From Sporomusa termitida (lineage in GTDB: Bacteria; Bacillota; Negativicutes; Sporomusales; Sporomusaceae), in NCBI RefSeq assembly GCF_007641255.1, contig NZ_CP036259.1:1674001-1738000 (forward strand): a stretch of 64,000 nucleotides of DNA, written 5' to 3'. Shown one piece after another: positions 24,139-32,307 of the stretch. Both the position numbers and the translations under genes were made by a program. The notes beneath the pieces were generated by a model. The model did no database searches. It saw only the letters and a program-made list of their open reading frames with translations, and was not told the origin of the DNA. Position 1 is the stretch's first letter. Every line of letters starts with the position of its first letter.

Positions 24139-25005
24139 ATGGCGCGAGAACGAAACCCCAACCGTGACAAAGCATTTGCAATATATAGAGAACATGGCGG
24201 CAAAATCTCTAACCGCCAGATTGCCGAATTACTTGGTGAAGACGAAAAGAAGATTGCGGTATGGAAACAGCGTGATCGTGATAAGTGGAGTGTTGTACAA
24301 CATTCAGAAAGCGTTGTACAACAAAATCCCGATAATGTTGTACAACAAAAGAAAAAATGCGGTGCCCCTAAAGGTAATAATAATGCAAAAGGGCATGGCG
24401 CTCCCAAAAAGAATAGAAATGCCGTTGGAAATCGCGGCGGACCAGGCGGCCCACCTGGTAATAAAAAGGCTGAGAAGCATGGTTTTTTTGCGCGCATATT
24501 TCCGGATAATGATGAAACCCGTGAGATAGTCGAAAGTATTAACCTGAAAAGTCCGCTTGAGATGCTATGGGAGAATATTGTTATTCAGTACACGGCTATT
24601 GCCCGGGCCCAGAAGATCATGTTCGTCAAAGATAAAGAGGAAATGATTAAGGAATTGAAGCGGTCTTATGAGAAAAACACAGAGAGAAGTACCACCAAAA
24701 CTAAGTCTGATTCCCAAGAGTGTGAATATGAGTATGAATTCCAATTCTCCTGGGACAGGCAAGCAACCTTTCTAAAAGCGCAAAGTGCAGCTATGAAAAC
24801 GCTGGAGGGATTGTTGTCCAGGTATGACGAAATGCTACGGAGCGAGCTGGCCACCGAAGAGCAGCAGGCCCGGATTGATAAGTTAAGGGCCGAGGTTGCG
24901 CGGATTAAGGGGGATGATGGCACTGAAGAACAGGGAGAAGAGGACACTTTCCTTGCTGCTTTAAAAGGAAAGGCGTCGGAAGTGTGGGATGACCATGGCG
25001 CTTAA
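24139..25005 (+). CDS. terS: Terminase small subunit
   Basis: A 288-residue protein: N-terminal helix-turn-helix (RNPNRDKAFAIYREHGG, ISNRQIAELLGEDEKKIAVWKQRD), a low-complexity basic middle (GAPKGNNNAKGHGAPKKNRNA) and an acidic helical C terminus. This is the YqaS/TerS type that recognises the packaging site and recruits the large subunit, whose gene overlaps by 17 bases. A VVQQ-repeat segment coincides with DNA palindromes. Confidence 0.8.
   Translation: MARERNPNRDKAFAIYREHGGKISNRQIAELLGEDEKKIAVWKQRDRDKWSVVQHSESVVQQNPDNVVQQKKKCGAPKGNNNAKGHGAPKKNRNAVGNRGGPGGPPGNKKAEKHGFFARIFPDNDETREIVESINLKSPLEMLWENIVIQYTAIARAQKIMFVKDKEEMIKELKRSYEKNTERSTTKTKSDSQECEYEYEFQFSWDRQATFLKAQSAAMKTLEGLLSRYDEMLRSELATEEQQARIDKLRAEVARIKGDDGTEEQGEEDTFLAALKGKASEVWDDHGA
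24292..24346 (+). repeat. Three copies of the palindrome GTTGTACAAC inside the terminase gene
   Basis: Exact copies at 24292-24301, 24313-24322 and 24337-24346, spaced 21 and 24 bases (about two helical turns each). They encode the VVQ repeats of TerS. Candidate TerS-binding or packaging (pac/cos) site. Confidence 0.6.
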
Positions 25006-26281
25006 GGTGAAGCCATTTAAGTTTGAGCCCTTTTCCAGGAAGCAACTTCAGGTATTAACATGGTGGCTGCCGAATTCGCCAGTCCGGCAGAAAGACATTC
25101 TCATTGCTGACGGCGCTGTCAGGTCGGGCAAAACGGTATCAATGTCGCTTGCCTATGTTCAGTGGGGGATGGACGAGTTTGACGGCGAAAACCTGGGTAT
25201 GGCCGGAAAAACGATTGGCTCCTTCCGGCGCAATGTGCTGGCGCCCCTCAAGCGGATGCTTAAATCCCTAAGATACAAGGTCAAAGAGCATCGAACAGAA
25301 AACATGTTGGAAATCTCCCGGCGCGGCCGGGTTAATTTTTTCTATATGTTTGGCGGTAAGGATGAGCGAAGCCAGGACCTTATTCAGGGGATTACGCTGG
25401 CCGGTATGTTGTTCGATGAAGTGGCGCTGATGCCGCAATCCTTTGTTAATCAGGCGACGGCCCGCTGTTCTGTTGAAGGCGCCAAGTTATGGTTTAACTG
25501 TAATCCGGCTGGACCGTATCATTGGTTTAAGGTCGATTACTTGGATAAGATTATTGAGCTGAATGGCATTTATCTTCACTTCACGATGGACGATAACCTA
25601 AGTCTGAGCGCGAGGGTGAAGGAACGCTATGGCCGCATGTACACCGGGGTTTTCTATAAGCGGTATATCCTGGGTCTGTGGGTGATGGCGGAAGGGGTGA
25701 TCTATGATATGTTCAGCGAAGAAAAGCATAAAGTCAAAACTATTCCCCGGTTGATGAATGAATGGATTGCCATTGACCATGGAACCGGTAATCCGACGGC
25801 TTTTCTTCGCCAGGGATTTGATGGCGAAAAGTTCTATACTGCCGCTGAATATTATTACAGTAGCAAGGAAACGGGCCTTCAGAAAACAACTGGAGAATAT
25901 TCCAATGATCTTCAGGCCTTCACTGTCAACAAACGATTACCGATAATTGTGGACCCGAACGCCAAAGCTCTAATCGTCCAATTGCGAAAAGATGGTTTCC
26001 CGGTCATTGAGGCGGAGAACGATGTTCTACCAGGCATTGAGCATGTCGGTAACCTGCTTAATGATGGATTGTATTATATTCATGAACGCTGCATCAATTT
26101 GCTTAAAGAAAAGTCGGCTTATTGCTGGGATGTTAAAGCCCAGCAGCGCGGCGAAGATAAACCACTGAAACAACAAGACCATGCCTCCGATGCTGAGAGG
26201 TATGGTCTTTATACTATGCGATACCTGATTGATGCCGCAAGGCAGAGAAAGGTCAAAATTCCCAAGGCAGGGCGCCTATAA
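24989..26281 (+). CDS. terL: Terminase large subunit
   Basis: A 430-residue packaging motor: ATPase with Walker A DGAVRSGKTVS, Walker B GMLFDEVAL and the coupling region WFNCNPAGP, then an RNase-H-like nuclease with Asp in WIAIDHGTGNPTAF and a late D in QQDHASDAERYGL. It translocates DNA into the procapsid and cuts concatemers. It overlaps terS and leads the head operon. Confidence 0.92.
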   Translation: MTMALKVKPFKFEPFSRKQLQVLTWWLPNSPVRQKDILIADGAVRSGKTVSMSLAYVQWGMDEFDGENLGMAGKTIGSFRRNVLAPLKRMLKSLRYKVKEHRTENMLEISRRGRVNFFYMFGGKDERSQDLIQGITLAGMLFDEVALMPQSFVNQATARCSVEGAKLWFNCNPAGPYHWFKVDYLDKIIELNGIYLHFTMDDNLSLSARVKERYGRMYTGVFYKRYILGLWVMAEGVIYDMFSEEKHKVKTIPRLMNEWIAIDHGTGNPTAFLRQGFDGEKFYTAAEYYYSSKETGLQKTTGEYSNDLQAFTVNKRLPIIVDPNAKALIVQLRKDGFPVIEAENDVLPGIEHVGNLLNDGLYYIHERCINLLKEKSAYCWDVKAQQRGEDKPLKQQDHASDAERYGLYTMRYLIDAARQRKVKIPKAGRL

Positions 26282-26294
26282 GGAGGTGGTAAGA

Positions 26295-26543
26295 GTGAAG
26301 AATTATCCTGGTGTTATGTATGACTCTTTTGCCGGCAGTGCCGATATAAGCAAAACCTATGACTTCACGATCAGAAGCATTGCCCTTATCAATGCTGGAT
26401 CGGATGCAGTCACTATTACGGTCGGCAGTATTACGGCAACGGTATCGGCCGGGCAAACCTTTAATGAACTTGTCATTCCGACTAAAACATTCTCTATTGC
26501 GGCAACAGATAGTTTTGTTTGTTATGTGCGCGCTGATGGCTAG
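26295..26543 (+). CDS. Small beta-rich virion-region protein (82 aa)
   Basis: GTG start after AAGGAGGTGG. Reads MKNYPGVMYDSFAGSAD, with alternating hydrophobic residues (DAVTITVGSITATVSAGQTF) typical of a small beta sandwich. Between terminase and portal; possibly a head decoration or stabilising protein. Confidence 0.55.
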   Translation: MKNYPGVMYDSFAGSADISKTYDFTIRSIALINAGSDAVTITVGSITATVSAGQTFNELVIPTKTFSIAATDSFVCYVRADG

Positions 26544-26558
26544 AAAGGGGTTGATACT

Positions 26559-28640
26559 ATGGCCAAGGCGCTAAACCTTAAGCCGGAGCAGGAAGAAAAA
26601 CTGCTGAACTATCTTAAGAATCGTCACCAGGCAGCGCAGCGGTACTACGAAGAAGAAATTGAACCGAAGATCGCGGACCGTATTGATATTTACTATGCCA
26701 AAGAAGCGTTCTACGCCAAGATGTTTGAGCGTCTGTCGGAGGTGTCCAGCCTCACGGCGTCCGATGTGGCCGATACAATCGAATGGGTTATGCCTTCGCT
26801 GATGAAGATATTCTTTGGCGGCCAGTCGATCATCCAGATCCAAGGCACGCAGGCAGAGGATGTGACGAATGCCGAGACTATGCAGGAATTGATTGACTAT
26901 CAGATTCAGCGGCGGAATAAAGGTTTCCTGAAGTTCCATAACTGGATGAAGTATGCGCTCATTACCAACATGGCCACGACGAAGTGTTATTGGGAACGCG
27001 AGACAAAGCCGGTGGCCTATGTGCAGCAGATGACAGCCGCAGAAATGGACTTGCTGCAGGCACAAAAGAAGAATGTCCAGATACTTGAGGCCGAGGAGAT
27101 TGCTCCCGGTCTTTTTAATGTCCAGTGGCAGGATGAGAAGGTAATTAAAAACCAGCCGGTAATTGATTTCCTCCTGGCCAGCGAATTTCGTTTTGCGCCT
27201 GATGCCCGGGATGTGGATGAACTGGACTTCTCCGAACACGTACAGGCTGTGACCCTGGATGCTATTCGGCGCAAGGTGAAAGCCGGCGAATATCGGAAGC
27301 TGAGTGAAGACGATGAGAAGAAACTGGATGCCCTGACATATACCCGGCTTGATGAGGCAACACGGCGGTTCACATACAAGCAGAGTTGGGAGGCAAATGA
27401 CGATACGCCGAACAAGAAGGTTGAGATCCGTGAGACCTACGTTAAGTATGATGTAAATGATGACGGCTTGCTAGAGGATATCATTGTCTGGTGGTCCGGC
27501 GACATCTTGCTCCGGATTGAGGAAAACGCTGTTGGCCGGCATCCGTTTTTTTCGTTGTCACCGACGCTGGACCCGCATCAGTTATTTGCCGAGCGCGGCT
27601 TCAGCGAGATGATTGCTCAGATTCAGCATTTGAAGACAGCTCTGCTCAGGTTGCTGGTCTACAATATCACGCTGGCCAATACGCCGCAGGCCGCGGTGGA
27701 TATGACGAAGTTCCAGGATATTGATGACCTGCTGGAGGGGCGGCAGTACTGGCGTGTCAACGGCGATCCCCATAACGCGGTATTCCCGATTCCCAACAGC
27801 CAGATCCACCCGCTGACTATGCCTTTCATGGAATACCTGGAAGGGCAGAAGGAGAATAAAACTGGGATTACCCGGTATAACCAGGGGTCCGATGCCAACA
27901 GTCTTAATAAGACAGCCACCGGCATGAGTATGATTATGGGCGCCGCTAACCAGCGGCTGGAGCTTATTGCCCGGATCTTTGCCGAGACCGGGTTTGTGCA
28001 GTTGTTTCGCTATATTGCGATGCTTAACCAAATGTACATTGACGATGATACAACGATCATGTTAACGAACAAGACGCTCCGCATCAATCCTGCAAACTTG
28101 GCCGGTGATTTCGATTTTGTCATTTCGGCCGGCATAGGCACCGGGACGAAGGAGACGAATGTTCAGCAGTTGCAGCTTCTGTTGGGGATGTACCCGCAAC
28201 TCCTGCAGATGCGCATTGCCACTCCTGTCAATGTGTATAAATGCGTCAAGAAGCTGATAGAGGAGATGGGCTATAAGAATTCTGATGACTATGTGACGGA
28301 CCCTGAACAACTTATGCAGCAAATGGCACAAGAGGAGAAGGGGCCAGAAGTCAAGACGACACAATCGCTTCGTATTGATTTCGATAACCTGCCACCAGGC
28401 ATTAAGGCGCAAATTCTGCAAGCTCAAGGCATTCAGGCCACTCCGGATGAGTTTGTAATGAATATGGATTTACAAGCAGCGGCCAAGGCGGCAGAGAAAG
28501 GAGGGATGGCAATTGGACAGGGAACAGAAAGCCAAGCTGGAGTCCCAGGTGCTCCAGGGGGAGACGGCGGCGCAGGTCTTGGCCTGGACGCGCTCTTGGC
28601 TGCAGGAATACCGCCAGGGGCTGCTCAAGGTATTGCCTGA
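26559..28640 (+). CDS. Portal (head-tail connector) protein
   Basis: 693 residues, in the size range of podovirus portals. It starts with a helical segment (QRYYEEEIEPKIADRIDIYYA), has SDVADTIEWVMPSLMKIFFGG and a long C-terminal stem region with KTATGMSMIMGAANQRLELIARIFAETG, the portal crown helix pattern. Twelve copies form the DNA entry ring. It follows TerL directly, as expected. Confidence 0.85.
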   Translation: MAKALNLKPEQEEKLLNYLKNRHQAAQRYYEEEIEPKIADRIDIYYAKEAFYAKMFERLSEVSSLTASDVADTIEWVMPSLMKIFFGGQSIIQIQGTQAEDVTNAETMQELIDYQIQRRNKGFLKFHNWMKYALITNMATTKCYWERETKPVAYVQQMTAAEMDLLQAQKKNVQILEAEEIAPGLFNVQWQDEKVIKNQPVIDFLLASEFRFAPDARDVDELDFSEHVQAVTLDAIRRKVKAGEYRKLSEDDEKKLDALTYTRLDEATRRFTYKQSWEANDDTPNKKVEIRETYVKYDVNDDGLLEDIIVWWSGDILLRIEENAVGRHPFFSLSPTLDPHQLFAERGFSEMIAQIQHLKTALLRLLVYNITLANTPQAAVDMTKFQDIDDLLEGRQYWRVNGDPHNAVFPIPNSQIHPLTMPFMEYLEGQKENKTGITRYNQGSDANSLNKTATGMSMIMGAANQRLELIARIFAETGFVQLFRYIAMLNQMYIDDDTTIMLTNKTLRINPANLAGDFDFVISAGIGTGTKETNVQQLQLLLGMYPQLLQMRIATPVNVYKCVKKLIEEMGYKNSDDYVTDPEQLMQQMAQEEKGPEVKTTQSLRIDFDNLPPGIKAQILQAQGIQATPDEFVMNMDLQAAAKAAEKGGMAIGQGTESQAGVPGAPGGDGGAGLGLDALLAAGIPPGAAQGIA

Positions 28641-28776
28641 TACACCGGATGAGCAGGTGTTGGCGCTGAAATATAAGGCGGTGGCCGTCGGGGATTTTGT
28701 CCATGCGCTGGCTGCAGCTATAAACGGGGGGAAGGTAGCGCAACAGGTTTTGGATGCGGATAAGGGCGGCGAATAG
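28513..28776 (+). CDS. Small helical head protein (87 aa), overlapping the portal end
   Basis: TTG start after AAAGGAGGG inside the last 128 bases of the portal gene in another frame. Helical (MDREQKAKLESQVLQGETAA...AWTRSWLQEY). Overlap and position suggest a portal-associated or scaffolding helper. Confidence 0.6.
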   Translation: MDREQKAKLESQVLQGETAAQVLAWTRSWLQEYRQGLLKVLPDTPDEQVLALKYKAVAVGDFVHALAAAINGGKVAQQVLDADKGGE

Positions 28777-28811
28777 CTGTTTAATTTTTATTTGGGGAGG
28801 AATGAACAATT

Positions 28812-29888
28812 ATGGAAGAATATAAGCTTAATTTTTTTGAATTACAGCTTTTCGCCGAGGGCGAAGGGGATGAAGACACGGACACCGGCGATCAGGAGGA
28901 TATTGATGATACTAACATTGGCCCTGACGACGATGCAGGGGAAGATGGAGAGCCTACCGGCGACCCCCTGGCGCTGCCTGGCAAGCTTGGCCTTAAAGAT
29001 GGTCGCCTGGAATATATCGACGAAGACGATGACGGTGACGCCGGCGAAGGAGGTGAGAAAGAAAAGCAAGAGACTGGCACCGAACAAAAGAAAACAAGCG
29101 GCGATGATGACGGCGAAAAGAAGCCGTCTTTTTATTCGCCCGAAGAACTTTCGCTTGCCGACATAACCAAGCTTGACCCTGCGCGGATTCCCCCGGAGGC
29201 TATGCCGTTCTACCGGGCTTTAGTTGCGAGCCAGGTTAAGCCGCCTGAAACCAAGGAGACGGAGAAGAAGAAAGAGGAGCCTGCAAGAGATGACGAAGCG
29301 GAATCGGATAACACGGCCGCGCTGCAGGAAGTAGCCAAGATTCTTGCTAAGAAAGGCGAAGAATATGACCCGTTCTCAGCCGAGCACCAAGCGCTGCTTT
29401 TCCAGCAGATCGCGAAGATGGACCGGGCAAAGACTGATGTTGCTACTCAAAATCAAGTCCGGGAGGCCGAACAAAAGCAGACATATGAATTGTTTGCTGC
29501 CGAAATTGCTGCCGCTCAAAAAACAGACGGCGCTGATTTTGAGGGCATTGACAAGTTGGCCGCAGAGCACCTGCAGACGCTGCCTTATCAAAAGGCGGCC
29601 CCCGTAGCTGCGGCCATTCAGCGGCTCAGTCAGAATCAGCTTACCAAAGAAGATATCCCCATAATTAAGGGTTACTGGGAAGATTGCCGGCGGGAGTATT
29701 TCGCCAAAAAGACAGGTGTCTCTAAGGAACCAAAAAAGGTTCCGCCTCAGACTCTCAAACCTGGCAATGATACCAAGGAAACCAAAGAACGGTTCAATGC
29801 CAAAGATCTTGGCGATATGAACCAGGATGAGCGCATTGAGTATTACAAGCGTACTGGCTTTGCTGATAGGATTGCCAATCTCGGCTAA
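28812..29888 (+). CDS. Scaffolding protein (predicted)
   Basis: A 358-residue, highly acidic N half (EGEGDEDTDTGDQED...) and a charged helical C part with KKEEPARDDEAESDNTAALQEVAKIL, ending in a basic motif. Length, charge and location just before the capsid gene fit a scaffolding protein. No catalytic motif seen. Confidence 0.75.
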   Translation: MEEYKLNFFELQLFAEGEGDEDTDTGDQEDIDDTNIGPDDDAGEDGEPTGDPLALPGKLGLKDGRLEYIDEDDDGDAGEGGEKEKQETGTEQKKTSGDDDGEKKPSFYSPEELSLADITKLDPARIPPEAMPFYRALVASQVKPPETKETEKKKEEPARDDEAESDNTAALQEVAKILAKKGEEYDPFSAEHQALLFQQIAKMDRAKTDVATQNQVREAEQKQTYELFAAEIAAAQKTDGADFEGIDKLAAEHLQTLPYQKAAPVAAAIQRLSQNQLTKEDIPIIKGYWEDCRREYFAKKTGVSKEPKKVPPQTLKPGNDTKETKERFNAKDLGDMNQDERIEYYKRTGFADRIANLG

Positions 29889-29933
29889 TGCCGGGAACAA
29901 AATATAAAACGATAATTAGGAGGAATGACAATA

Positions 29934-30887
29934 ATGGCTAAAGGTTCTCATAGTTATACCACAGTCGGGACGGTCGAGGATATTTCGGATATTATCACCA
30001 ATATTGCCCCTGACGACACGCCGCTCTTGACCATGTTTGGTAAGGGAAAGGCGGACAATACCACGGTATCTGAACTCAACGACGCGTTGCCGACGCCTCA
30101 GAATGACCCGCAGTTGGAAGGGTCCGACTATGTGCCGGAAGAAGTGGACGCCCGGTCCAGAATCGACAACCATACCCAGATTTTTGACCGGGTGTTTTTT
30201 ATCACTACCACGCAAAAAGCGGTCAAAAAATATGGGGTCAAGGACGAAGTGCTGTACCAACTGGACAAATACATGAAAGGAATTGCCATGGACCTGGAAG
30301 CCGTTTTAGTCACGTCGGATTCGACTGCCCAGCATACCGCGTCTGTCCCGGGCCGGATGGGGGGGATTCCGTATTTCAATACGGTCAATGTTATTGACAC
30401 GTCCACCCGAACGCCGGCCAGCGTGTTCGATGAAGAAGGCTTCAACGATGCTATTGAAAAGGCATGGACGGCCGGCGGCAATCCCAAAATCGCTGTCATG
30501 TCGATGAGTGAAAAACGAAAAGCCAACAATACCTTTGGGGAAGATTCCAAAACCTCGAAACAACGCGGACAAAAAGATAAAAAGGTGATTGGCCCGATTG
30601 ATTTCTATGAATCGGATGCCGGTGTTATTAAACTGATGCCGCATCGGATGATTAACCGGGCGGTTGACCCTGAAACGGGTAAACTGGGTACGCTCAAAAC
30701 CACCGGGCGCCGAGTGGAAATCATCGATCCGCAGTACTTCAAACCGGCTTTCCTGATTCCTTTCCATGTCGAGGAACTGGGCAAAAAGGGCAAGCGCTTT
30801 GAAAAGGCGATCAGCGGTGAAGTGACGCTCCGTTGCCGGTCGAAAGAAGCGCATGCGGCAATGACTGGGATTGGTACTGCCGGTTAA
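29934..30887 (+). CDS. Major capsid protein, SU10 type (DUF5309)
   Basis: A 317-residue capsid protein. The N terminus SYTTVGTVEDISDIITNIAPDDTPLL and later RSKEAHAAMTG match the SU10-like major capsid family of podoviruses, an HK97-fold variant. Best start is ATG 29934, with AGGAGG 10 bases upstream; ATG 29925 is too close to the site. A hairpin follows the gene. Confidence 0.85.
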   Translation: MAKGSHSYTTVGTVEDISDIITNIAPDDTPLLTMFGKGKADNTTVSELNDALPTPQNDPQLEGSDYVPEEVDARSRIDNHTQIFDRVFFITTTQKAVKKYGVKDEVLYQLDKYMKGIAMDLEAVLVTSDSTAQHTASVPGRMGGIPYFNTVNVIDTSTRTPASVFDEEGFNDAIEKAWTAGGNPKIAVMSMSEKRKANNTFGEDSKTSKQRGQKDKKVIGPIDFYESDAGVIKLMPHRMINRAVDPETGKLGTLKTTGRRVEIIDPQYFKPAFLIPFHVEELGKKGKRFEKAISGEVTLRCRSKEAHAAMTGIGTAG

Positions 30888-30903
30888 TTTTATCAGTGAG
30901 TAT

Positions 30904-30921
30904 GGGAGGGGAAACCCTCCC
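30904..30921 (+). terminator. GAAA-capped hairpin after the capsid gene
   Basis: Perfect GGGAGGG-GAAA-CCCTCCC hairpin. No T run, so probably a partial terminator or mRNA stabiliser that raises capsid over downstream genes. Confidence 0.6.
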
Positions 30922-30950
30922 TGTTAATTTATTAAGGAAGGTGTTTGCGA

Positions 30951-31250
30951 TTGATTATCGGCCAAGACATCCAACAAGAAGGCAATAAGATCATCCTAAC
31001 TAACCATATCGATGATACCTTATTACGGCAGCAGAATTACGAAGAAAAGAAACTCGTCGGCAGGGGGTTTACGCCAGATAAAAAGCTGCGCAAGTTTGGC
31101 TCGGTTACGCCGGCACTGATACAGGCCGATCCGCTATTAAGGGAAGGCCTGCAGGCTGAGCTTAACGGCGACGCTTCGTGGGCAGACCGCTGCTACCGTT
31201 TATTTTTCCGGCTTAATCCGGAGTATCGTTGCTCTGAAGGTGGTATATAG
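30951..31250 (+). CDS. Hypothetical head protein (99 aa)
   Basis: TTG start with AAGGAAGG 9 bases upstream; a TTG at 30945 is too close. Reads MIIGQDIQQEGNKIIL...GRGFTPDKKLRKFGSVTP. It lies between the capsid gene and the adaptors, so a head-completion or minor capsid protein is likely. Not recognised. Confidence 0.6.
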   Translation: MIIGQDIQQEGNKIILTNHIDDTLLRQQNYEEKKLVGRGFTPDKKLRKFGSVTPALIQADPLLREGLQAELNGDASWADRCYRLFFRLNPEYRCSEGGI

Positions 31251-31252
31251 TC

Positions 31253-31798
31253 ATGACTGTTGATCAGCTTTTAAATAAAGCCCGGTTTAAGCTGGGTGAC
31301 ACATATAAGGCTAAAATCAGTGATTATAGCCTGCTTGATGCTCTGGAAAGTGTATTGACATTAGTGTCTACAGCGCTTGACAGTATTACTTCCAATCTCT
31401 TAGTTAAAAGAATTGCAGTGCCTCTGGTGGCAGGAGTTGGGGAGTTGCCGGCAGACTTTCAATCGTTGGTGGCAGTTGAGGATGGCTGGCGGCATGCGCC
31501 GCTCAATCGAAAGCCGGGACGCGGTGAATATCAGCTGCTAGGCAATCAAATATATGCGGACGCGGCAACAGTAAACATCCTGTACAAACGCCACCTGAAA
31601 GTCACATCTATATCAGACAGTGTGCCATTACCTGATGCTTTTACTGAACTCATTATTCAATTTATGCAGCTTATCCTTGACGATCCTGCTTCAAAATCCA
31701 ACGATGAGTTATTATCTATGATCGCTCCGGAGGTTTATCGTTTAGCTGCTGGCCGGGAACGGACCGAGCTACGCCAGAACTTAATTTTTAAGGTGTAA
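31253..31798 (+). CDS. Head-tail adaptor protein 1 (181 aa)
   Basis: Begins MTVDQLLNKARFKLGDTY; helical with a beta insert (VAGVGELPADFQSLVAVED) and an Asp/Ser C region. This is the form of podovirus adaptors binding below the portal. It shares pattern with the products at 31814 and 34835. Confidence 0.62.
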   Translation: MTVDQLLNKARFKLGDTYKAKISDYSLLDALESVLTLVSTALDSITSNLLVKRIAVPLVAGVGELPADFQSLVAVEDGWRHAPLNRKPGRGEYQLLGNQIYADAATVNILYKRHLKVTSISDSVPLPDAFTELIIQFMQLILDDPASKSNDELLSMIAPEVYRLAAGRERTELRQNLIFKV

Positions 31799-31813
31799 AG
31801 GAGGTAAAACCCT

Positions 31814-32305
31814 ATGTCAAAAGCGAGTACACTCATAACCCGTGCCCGACTGCGGTTAAAAGATCCGGGCGAGAAAACGTACTCCCGGTATGAAATGCTC
31901 GATTACCTTAATGACGCCGTGGATTTTGTGTCCATGGAGCTAATTGCCCAGCAGGACCTAGACATGATTTATGAAATCAACCACACCAGCGGCGAAGCTC
32001 TGCCCGATAATTTTGTGGCGTTCGCCGGCCAGCATCCTGTTTACACGAAAAACGGCCTGACCTATGCTACGGATACGGCTGCTACTTCGACAACCATCCG
32101 CTATTTTGGCAAGAAGGACCGGGTAGAGGATGTCGAGGCCAATTCCCCGTTTCTCTCTATGTACGATCCGGTACTGGTGCAGCTGATGGTCATATTCGCC
32201 ATGAACCGGGATACTGGCGGCATACCGGCTGATGCGGAAATTCTGAACCAGATCCGGCAGAATATCGGTGTGATTAAGCAACAGCAGCAGAAGGCCCAGG
32301 GGTAG
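31814..32305 (+). CDS. Head-tail adaptor protein 2 (163 aa)
   Basis: SKASTLITRARLRLKDPGEKTYSRYEMLDYLNDAVDFV is typical of phage adaptors, with a C-terminal helix (DPVLVQLMVIFAMNRD). Strong AAAGGAGG site upstream. Likely ring protein between portal and tail; paralogue of the protein at 34835. Confidence 0.65.
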   Translation: MSKASTLITRARLRLKDPGEKTYSRYEMLDYLNDAVDFVSMELIAQQDLDMIYEINHTSGEALPDNFVAFAGQHPVYTKNGLTYATDTAATSTTIRYFGKKDRVEDVEANSPFLSMYDPVLVQLMVIFAMNRDTGGIPADAEILNQIRQNIGVIKQQQQKAQG

Positions 32306-32307
32306 AG

